A DNA stretch of 5,309 bases from Chlamydia trachomatis. Lineage in GTDB: Bacteria; Chlamydiota; Chlamydiia; Chlamydiales; 2-12-FULL-49-11. The number at the start of each line of letters is the position of its first letter. The first letter of the stretch is position 1. Under the pieces are notes generated by a model. That model had not been told where the DNA came from. It saw nothing but the letters and a program-made list of their open reading frames with translations, and searched no databases. Position numbers and translations under genes: made by a program. Location: contig CAMBTZ010000099.1 of NCBI GenBank assembly GCA_945870925.1, positions 1-5,309 of the forward strand, given 5' to 3'. Positions 1 through 4,683 of this stretch are shown in pieces.

Positions 1-1869
1 CATCCCATCTAAGTCATAGTCTGAAACTTTCGTTACAAGATCAGTATCATCCAAAATAGCAAATAGATATTGAATATATTCAAGAATCTCTCTTTCTCTC
101 GAAATGTAACTATCTTGTTTTGTAAGAGCTGCATTTTTTTTCTGCAAAAGGCGCTGCAACAACCTAACATTCATTGGCGAATTGAGCTGCTTTGAAATCT
201 TGGCAATTCCTACTTCAATCTCTTCTACCGTCATTCCACCTGTTGAATAGTTATCATTAACCCCAAAACTAATCCGTGCAATCATCGAATTACTCGACTG
301 AGCATCGGCTCTTACCATCCCAAATGCAGGTCTAGATGTTGTAACATCACTTTTATGGTGATCAATAAAACTAATTACTTCAACACCTTCTTTTAAATCA
401 GTTTCTCCGGCATTTGAAAAATCATTCCAAGAAGTTGTTGCAATTACCTTTCGCTTGACATCTTCTGAATAAATTACGCCAAGCGGATATTGAATTCCAT
501 TTTCCTGATAGTTAACAGTTAGATGCCCATAATCTTTAATTACTTGAGAAATTTCATCAAACTCTGCTAAATGGCTCAAATAGTTAGGCTCGCGACCTAA
601 AACCTTCCGCTTCACTTCCATCGCTGCTTCAAGCGAATCAATATATAGAAAAAATCTACTAAACGCATCCTTTTCTAAAGAAAGAATTTCTTCAAGTCTC
701 TTAAATATAAGACATCGATTCTCTGTTAATTCGCCACTTCTGTCAAAGAGCCCGTTTTTCTTTATTGATTCAAGTTTAACTTGTAACTCCAAAAAACCAA
801 AACTTTTAGCAACTTCAAAAAATTCTCCAATCGTAGAATTAATTCCATTTGGGATAAAGAGAACCTCTTTTATAAATTTATCTAATAAAACGCGCTGTTT
901 TTCAGTTAATTCTCGAGCAGACAAACTTTCACTAAATTTACTTAAGAATATCTGATTCAAGAAATTAGCCCAATCTTTGCTTTCTAGTGGGTCTTTAGAA
1001 AACAGCGTGATCAAACCGACTACAAATCGATTTTGATATTCTGACAGAAAACTTCTAAATCGATCAATAATTGAGCGAACAGGATCAACATCCACAGATC
1101 GCCAATCCCCCAAATAACAACCTCTCTCATCTACTAGAATAACAGCTTGCCTACCTCTTTCAGGATCAATATCATAAGTGAGCGTAGACGAAAGCTTTCT
1201 TATAATATTTTTTTGGGAAATTAGATCTAGTGCGGATATTATAAATTTTGTGCTTGAAGATCCTATTGCAGAAAAGACCTCTTCACCGAGCGCTTTTTTG
1301 AAGAAAAAATCTATCTCCATTGATTCTTTAGGCGGCCCGCCGGGAAGAACCCAATGATGCCTTCCTTCGCCAACTTTTGCACCAAAAGCTGATAAAAAAC
1401 AGGCAAAAGAAGCTACTGTTGTATCAAGGTCTGGAGAAATATGGCCATACGAATAGTGAGAACCTGGAAAAAATTGCCCATTTGTGAGTGGAAAAAAATT
1501 TTGATACTCATTTCGCGGAATTGACTTTCCGACGATCTTCCCTCGAACAACCATCTTTTCATCTTCTGAAATCTCTGGGTGCTGATTGAGCCAGAACTCA
1601 AAACTTGTCAAATGATAAGTTGATAAGATAGAGCGCACATGAGTAATATACGCAATAACTTGTGGCAAAAGAAAAACATCACCTACCTCTTTTTGAATAG
1701 CTTCAAAAAGAACAGCACTTACTCGATCATGTTTTTGATAAGTTGCTAGCTTTTTAAACGGAGCAGCTTCGAATTCTTTATAGACATCTTTTGAAAAGGT
1801 TCCAGGCGTAAATTTAATACTACCTAGATAGCCACCCTCAAACGATATATACCCCTTTTTATTCTCCAT
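1..1869 (-). CDS. DHH-superfamily phosphoesterase-like protein (3' end outside window)
   Basis: The frame is open for 623 codons from the ATG at 1869 to the left edge, so the C-terminus is missing. Residues 143–151 read HISPDLDTT, the first metal-binding motif (HxxPDxD) of DHH phosphoesterases, with D147 and D149. Residues 500–508 read SFIDHHKSD, the defining DHH motif (D503, H504, H505), followed by a QSSNSMIA stretch like the Ser/Thr-rich segment that follows DHH in relatives. D607–D610 (DDTD) may be the fourth motif. Known family members cleave phosphodiester or phosphoanhydride bonds using Mn/Mg; the substrate here is unknown. D149 and D503 lie about 354 residues apart, far more than in RecJ, NrnA or family II pyrophosphatases. 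The intervening region looks largely helical and I do not recognise it. A further distinctive stretch is GRHHWVLPGGPP at 169–180. No signal peptide or membrane segment is evident, so it is probably cytoplasmic. The start has no Shine-Dalgarno; the frame stays open upstream to about the tRNA but offers no start codon. DHH assignment is fairly secure, function is not. Confidence 0.72.
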   Translation of the reverse strand, partial: MENKKGYISFEGGYLGSIKFTPGTFSKDVYKEFEAAPFKKLATYQKHDRVSAVLFEAIQKEVGDVFLLPQVIAYITHVRSILSTYHLTSFEFWLNQHPEISEDEKMVVRGKIVGKSIPRNEYQNFFPLTNGQFFPGSHYSYGHISPDLDTTVASFACFLSAFGAKVGEGRHHWVLPGGPPKESMEIDFFFKKALGEEVFSAIGSSSTKFIISALDLISQKNIIRKLSSTLTYDIDPERGRQAVILVDERGCYLGDWRSVDVDPVRSIIDRFRSFLSEYQNRFVVGLITLFSKDPLESKDWANFLNQIFLSKFSESLSARELTEKQRVLLDKFIKEVLFIPNGINSTIGEFFEVAKSFGFLELQVKLESIKKNGLFDRSGELTENRCLIFKRLEEILSLEKDAFSRFFLYIDSLEAAMEVKRKVLGREPNYLSHLAEFDEISQVIKDYGHLTVNYQENGIQYPLGVIYSEDVKRKVIATTSWNDFSNAGETDLKEGVEVISFIDHHKSDVTTSRPAFGMVRADAQSSNSMIARISFGVNDNYSTGGMTVEEIEVGIAKISKQLNSPMNVRLLQRLLQKKNAALTKQDSYISREREILEYIQYLFAILDDTDLVTKVSDYDLDGM

Positions 1870-1879
1870 ATGATCACAA

Positions 1880-1907
1880 AGTATACAACTTGCAATTAAA
1901 AACCCAA
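1880..1907 (-). promoter_or_regulatory. Putative promoter of the DHH-like gene
   Basis: On the minus strand, TTGGGT (1907–1902) and TATACT (1885–1880) lie 16 bp apart, resembling sigma70-type -35 (3/6 match) and -10 (5/6 match) boxes. Initiation would fall near 1873, only about four bases before the ATG at 1869, which would give an almost leaderless mRNA. An inverted repeat, AACTTG (1887–1892) with CAAGTT (1905–1910), overlaps the -35 and the spacer and could be an operator or chance. No convincing terminator hairpin lies between the tRNA and this gene, so read-through from the tRNA promoter is also possible. This is pattern matching only; such boxes are common in AT-rich DNA. Confidence 0.35.
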
Positions 1908-1928
1908 GTTTTTTATGTACTAAAGGAA

Positions 1929-2001
1929 CGGACTGAGCAGGACTCGAACCTGCGACCGCCCGCTTAGAAGGCGGGTGCTCTATCCACTGAGCTATCAGTC
2001 C
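1929..2001 (-). tRNA. tRNA-Arg (anticodon UCU)
   Basis: The minus strand folds into a complete cloverleaf. The acceptor stem GGACTGA/TCAGTCC is perfectly paired over 7 bp. The D arm is GCTC/GAGC around AGTGGATA. The anticodon stem is CCCGC/GCGGG with loop CTTCTAA, placing anticodon TCT at 1968–1966, which reads AGA and AGG. The T arm is GCAGG/CCTGC around TTCGAGT. The variable loop is short (class I tRNA) and the discriminator base is G at 1929, as I recall for bacterial tRNA-Arg(UCU). The CCA tail is not encoded, so it must be added by tRNA nucleotidyltransferase. The tRNA reads toward the DHH-like gene, with 59 bp between them, and diverges from dapB. Confidence 0.97.
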
Positions 2002-2020
2002 TTAATTATAATTGGGGTAG

Positions 2021-2049
2021 AGTTTACAAAAAATTGAAAAGATTTGCAA
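2021..2049 (-). promoter_or_regulatory. Putative promoter of tRNA-Arg
   Basis: On the minus strand, TTGCAA (2049–2044) and TAAACT (2026–2021) are separated by 17 bp, matching sigma70-like -35 and -10 elements at 4/6 each. Initiation near 2014 would leave a leader of about a dozen bases before the tRNA 5' end at 2001. The -35 hexamer TTGCAA is its own reverse complement and lies inside the spacer of the predicted opposite-strand dapB promoter, so polymerase could hardly occupy both promoters at once. Predicted from sequence only. Confidence 0.4.
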
Positions 2050-2063
2050 GCATCATATACAAT
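2034..2063 (+). promoter_or_regulatory. Putative promoter of the dapB–kdsA–lpt operon
   Basis: TTGAAA (2034–2039) is a 5/6 match to a -35 box, followed after 18 bp by TACAAT (2058–2063, 5/6) or, at 16 bp, by the overlapping TATACA (2056–2061). Initiation would fall at about 2069–2071, at the dapB ATG itself (2070), suggesting a leaderless or near-leaderless transcript. The run GGGGA at 2065–2069 touches the ATG and is too close to act as a ribosome binding site. A second, upstream candidate -10, TATAAT at 2007–2012, lacks a good -35 but would yield a transcript with a conventional leader. Confidence 0.4.
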
Positions 2064-2069
2064 TGGGGA

Positions 2070-2705
2070 ATGAAAATTATTTTGATAGGGTCTGAAGGGA
2101 GAATGGGGAAAACCATTCTCTCTATTGGAAATGCATTTAAAATCACTCAAATTGGAAGCCCAAGATCCTCACTACCAAATGAAATCACCCCTTTTTTAGA
2201 TTCTAGCGACCTTGTTCTCGATTTCTCTACAAATGAAGCTCTATCTACTAATCTTCCCAAAATTCTTGTCGCAAAAAAACCTCTTGTTATCGGAATAACC
2301 GGCATTTCAAAAGAGAATCTAGACCTAATTTATACCGCTTCAAAAAAAATACCCATTTTTCTCTCGTCTAATTTTTCCGAAGGAATCGCTCTTCTTAAAA
2401 AATTGATCAAAGAGCTTCCTATTGGAAGTTATGAACTCACAGAAACACATCATACTCAAAAAAAAGATAGTCCGAGTGGCACAGCTCTTGATCTTGCTAG
2501 TCAACTGCCCTCTTTTACTAATATCACCTCAATTCGAGAAGGAACAGTTATTGGGGTTCATAAAATTCGACTTAAACTAGAATATGAAACACTAGAGCTT
2601 AAGCACGAGGTTTTTGACCGCAAGTCATTTGCTAAAGGAGCTCTCTTAGCATCTACTTTTCTTTCTAATAAAGCTGCTGGATTGTATACTTCTATTTATG
2701 ATTAA
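2070..2705 (+). CDS. dapB: 4-hydroxy-tetrahydrodipicolinate reductase (DapB)
   Basis: A cytoplasmic NAD(P)H-dependent reductase that turns hydroxy-tetrahydrodipicolinate into tetrahydrodipicolinate, en route to meso-diaminopimelate and lysine. The N-terminal Rossmann fold starts at once with the glycine loop GSEGRMG (residues 7–13), followed by DFST at 51–54 and VIGITG at 73–78. The catalytic segment ETHHTQKKDSPSGTA spans 125–139: H127 and K131 correspond to E. coli H159 and K163, and SGT (136–138) binds substrate. The C-terminal motifs LKHEVFDRKSFAKGAL (177–192) are typical. At 211 residues it is shorter than E. coli DapB (273) and near the short form of Thermotoga. I chose the ATG at 2070 because the nucleotide-binding strand begins there. 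An in-frame TTG at 2034 would add 12 residues, with GGGGTAGAG at 2014–2022 as a possible but distant ribosome binding site. Its stop overlaps the kdsA start by 8 nt. Confidence 0.94.
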   Translation: MKIILIGSEGRMGKTILSIGNAFKITQIGSPRSSLPNEITPFLDSSDLVLDFSTNEALSTNLPKILVAKKPLVIGITGISKENLDLIYTASKKIPIFLSSNFSEGIALLKKLIKELPIGSYELTETHHTQKKDSPSGTALDLASQLPSFTNITSIREGTVIGVHKIRLKLEYETLELKHEVFDRKSFAKGALLASTFLSNKAAGLYTSIYD

Positions 2706-3516
2706 AGTTGGCGATATAAAAATAGGATCCGGAAATCCTCTTGTATTTATTCTAGGACCCTGTGTAATGGAGTCGGAAAATTTAGTGCTTGAATGCGCAG
2801 AGCGGCTAAAAACAATTTGCCCCTATCCATTTATATTTAAATCGAGCTTCGACAAAGCCAACAGATCATCAATTAACTCATTTAGGGGGCCGGGTCTTGA
2901 AAAAGGGCTAGCTATTTTACAACGGGTGAAAACGGAATTTAAGCTTCCTGTTACAACAGATATTCATTTACCGGAACAAGCTAACCCTGCAGCAGATGTG
3001 ATAGATCTGATCCAAATCCCCGCCTTTTTATGCAGGCAAACCGATTTAATTTTAGAAGCAGCAAAAACCGGAAAACCGCTCAATGTAAAAAAAGGCCAAT
3101 TTGTTGCCCCTCACGACATGAATCAAGTCGTCTTTAAAGTAAAAGAGATGAACAATCCAAATCTTCTCCTTACAGAACGAGGATTTTCATTTGGTTACAA
3201 TAATCTTGTCTGCGATATGCGCGGCATTCCGATCATGAAAAGTTTTGGTGTTCCTGTCTGTTTTGATGCATCTCATTCCGTACAATTTCCAGGTGGCCTC
3301 GGACATATATCTTCCGGAGATAGAACCTTTATCCCAACGCTTGCAAAAGCTGCTATTGCCGCAGGTGCTGATGTAGTCTTCATTGAAACACATCCGGATC
3401 CTGACAATGCTAAAAGTGACGCAAAAAGTCAGTGGCCTTTAGATAACCTTCGCCCTCTTTTGGACCTTCTTTACCAGCTCCATCAATTTGTAGGCCGGTA
3501 TGAAACGGTTTTATAG
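2698..3516 (+). CDS. kdsA: 3-deoxy-D-manno-octulosonate 8-phosphate synthase (KdsA)
   Basis: Condenses phosphoenolpyruvate with arabinose-5-phosphate to give Kdo-8-phosphate, the precursor of the inner-core sugar of LPS; cytoplasmic TIM-barrel enzyme of the DAHP-synthase superfamily. The 272 residues cover the full family length. Diagnostic blocks are GPCVMES (20–26), FKSSFDKANRSS (47–58), SFRGPGLEKG (61–70), TTDIH (86–90), IQIPAFLCRQTDL (105–117), NVKKGQF (129–135) and the C-terminal IETHPDP (229–235). C22, H193, E230 and D241 match the four metal ligands of the metal-dependent class (Aquifex C11, H185, E222, D233), whereas E. coli KdsA has Asn in place of the Cys. The ATG lies inside the dapB stop region, and no Shine-Dalgarno is placed correctly, so translation probably depends on reinitiation after dapB. 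The 3' end overlaps the next gene by 17 nt. Confidence 0.97.
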   Translation: MIKVGDIKIGSGNPLVFILGPCVMESENLVLECAERLKTICPYPFIFKSSFDKANRSSINSFRGPGLEKGLAILQRVKTEFKLPVTTDIHLPEQANPAADVIDLIQIPAFLCRQTDLILEAAKTGKPLNVKKGQFVAPHDMNQVVFKVKEMNNPNLLLTERGFSFGYNNLVCDMRGIPIMKSFGVPVCFDASHSVQFPGGLGHISSGDRTFIPTLAKAAIAAGADVVFIETHPDPDNAKSDAKSQWPLDNLRPLLDLLYQLHQFVGRYETVL

Positions 3517-4039
3517 AGCAATCTTTTATTCATCAATACTTTGGGTAATTTGTTTCAGCGTTATCGTCCATCACGTCATATTTCATCCTATTTTAAATGG
3601 GCACGTTTCCAAACATCTTAAAAATGGACAAAGCAGATCCGATACACCTCTTCAATCACGTCATGGTGTATCAAAAGACCTTTGGATCACCTCTAAAGAT
3701 GCAAGAATATTTTGCCATCTAGAAAGCCCCGCCTCTTCTCTTCAATATGTTTATACAAAAAAAAATTCAAACCTTATTGAAACACTTGATCAGCTAAAAA
3801 TTTGGATACAGGAAGAAAATCAAGTTAAATATCTCAAAGCAACTAATGCCGCACTTAATTATTCAGACCACACTTTAAAAACTTACGACACATATCTATG
3901 TAATTACAAAACAATTAACCCGGATAACAAGATTTTTTCGGGCCGGGCTGAAACACTTACCATTTCTTTTGATAACTCACCTTTAGCTTTTAGCGCTTCA
4001 GGATTTTCAGCCAATCTAAAATCCGGAGAGACTCAATGA
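3500..4039 (+). CDS. LptC-like membrane-anchored LPS transport protein
   Basis: A 179-residue protein with one N-terminal membrane helix at about residues 8–28, preceded by basic residues (MKRFYR), so the bulk should lie in the periplasm. A polar linker (about 33–60) leads into a region of alternating beta-strand character (about 61–175) of the kind found in LptC. Known LptC anchors to the LptBFG complex and passes LPS to LptA. The primary sequence is too divergent for me to name the family from motifs alone; the call rests on topology, size and position directly before an OstA-type protein and lptB, the lptC–lptA–lptB order of many Gram-negatives. Translation starts inside the end of kdsA, with a weak TAGG at 3491–3494 as a possible ribosome site. 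The stop overlaps the next ATG in the classic ATGA arrangement (4036–4039). It could instead be another Lpt accessory protein. Confidence 0.68.
   Translation: MKRFYRAIFYSSILWVICFSVIVHHVIFHPILNGHVSKHLKNGQSRSDTPLQSRHGVSKDLWITSKDARIFCHLESPASSLQYVYTKKNSNLIETLDQLKIWIQEENQVKYLKATNAALNYSDHTLKTYDTYLCNYKTINPDNKIFSGRAETLTISFDNSPLAFSASGFSANLKSGETQ
4025..4030 (+). promoter_or_regulatory. Shine-Dalgarno site of the LptA-like gene
   Basis: GGAGAG sits five bases before the ATG at 4036, inside the end of the LptC-like gene. It is the strongest ribosome binding site in the operon and supports the 4036 start. Together with the ATGA overlap it suggests that the LptA-like protein is both coupled to the upstream gene and able to recruit ribosomes on its own, which would fit a need for more LptA than LptC. 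Confidence 0.65.
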
Positions 4040-4683
4040 TTTTCTTAGTACTTGCACCTTTTTTACTTTTTGCAGGAGAGACCTTCTTAACCTCTGATGA
4101 AATTTCCTATCACGAAGAAAACTTATCTTTAAGGGGTCACGTTTCCATCAAACATCAACTAGGCACTGTAACTGCCGATGAAGCTGAAGTTACCGGATTA
4201 ACTGAATCCTCATTTTTGCAAGCTATGCTTAAAACTAATGTTGAATTTTTCTTTAAAGAAGACAGACTTTGTGCAAATGAACTACTAATTAACAGTAAAA
4301 CTAACCAAATGACCACTAGTGGGCCGGCAACTCTTTTTGGGAAAGCGGAAAACTTCTCCCTCACTTGTGACGGCACAACCCAATTTGAGAAATCAACAAA
4401 CAGACTTACTTTTACAAGCAAAATACTTCCGATTATCTTCAGTAAAGACGAAACTCTCATTCATGCAACCTCTGCTTTTCTTACCTTTGAAAACGATGAA
4501 CCTACTACCCTTGTGTTTGATCAAGGGGTAGATCTAACAAATGGAACTATTAAGGGAACTGCAAAAACCCTTATCTATAAACTAAAAGACCACTCCCTTC
4601 ATGGCGTTGGGAAAGTCTCCTTTGTTTTACAAAGCGATGAAACTGGAAATTTATTGGAATTATGGAAAAAGAAATCCTCTTAA
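4036..4683 (+). CDS. LptA/OstA-like periplasmic LPS transport protein
   Basis: A 215-residue protein. It opens with a hydrophobic segment (residues 2–13, IFLVLAPFLLFA) ending near FAGE, which looks like a short signal peptide, although it lacks the usual basic start. The mature part has OstA-like strand repeats: SDEISYHEENLSLRGHVSI (20–38) followed by GTVTADEAEV (43–52), then DRLCANELLI (76–85), and near the end GTAKTLIYKLKDHSLHGVGKVSF (174–196). This pattern of an element, G-x-V and then (T)AD/A-E matches the beta-jellyroll repeats of LptA/LptD-N. In the family, such proteins stack to form the bridge that carries LPS across the periplasm. Its position between an LptC-like gene and lptB supports the role. 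Some members of this superfamily are fused or shuffled among LptA, LptC and LptD-N, so the exact paralogue is uncertain. The gene overlaps lptB by 22 nt. Confidence 0.75.
   Translation: MIFLVLAPFLLFAGETFLTSDEISYHEENLSLRGHVSIKHQLGTVTADEAEVTGLTESSFLQAMLKTNVEFFFKEDRLCANELLINSKTNQMTTSGPATLFGKAENFSLTCDGTTQFEKSTNRLTFTSKILPIIFSKDETLIHATSAFLTFENDEPTTLVFDQGVDLTNGTIKGTAKTLIYKLKDHSLHGVGKVSFVLQSDETGNLLELWKKKSS

Larger units (their letters stand above)
2007..2068 (+). repeat. Direct repeat TAYAATTGGGG, two copies 51 bp apart
   Basis: TATAATTGGGG at 2007–2017 recurs as TACAATTGGGG at 2058–2068 with one mismatch. The copies bracket the divergent control region between tRNA-Arg and dapB, and each contains a -10-like hexamer. 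A 51 bp spacing is close to five helical turns, so both would face the same side of the DNA. They could be tandem promoter elements, a two-site regulator target, or coincidence in AT-rich sequence. Confidence 0.45.

Noticed and set aside
1413..1601. Minus-strand ORF of 62 codons
   Set aside because: It lies inside the 623-codon DHH-like gene on the same strand in another frame, is rich in unlikely residues, and has no family features.
1887..1910. Inverted repeat as a rho-independent terminator after tRNA-Arg
   Set aside because: The stem is only 6 bp with a 12-base loop, is AT-rich, and is not followed by a T-run on the minus strand.
2004..2009. ATTATAATTAA on the minus strand as the tRNA promoter -10
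   Set aside because: Initiation would fall inside the tRNA gene, and no -35 lies at a proper distance; the TAAACT/TTGCAA pair fits better.
2034..2069. TTG at 2034 as the main dapB start
   Set aside because: DapB proteins normally begin at the strand before the glycine loop, which is where the ATG at 2070 lies, and this segment also holds the best promoter. Kept only as an alternative.
3187..3393. Minus-strand ORF of 68 codons
   Set aside because: It is antisense to the conserved C-terminal half of kdsA and its product resembles nothing; a shadow of kdsA coding bias.
4155..4460. Minus-strand ORF of 101 codons with hydrophobic stretches
   Set aside because: It is antisense to the LptA-like gene. 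The hydrophobic runs come from complementing the Lys/Glu/Asn-rich codons of that gene, not from a membrane protein.
4319..4531. Plus-strand ORF of 70 codons
   Set aside because: It is out of frame within the LptA-like gene, with no ribosome site and low-complexity content.
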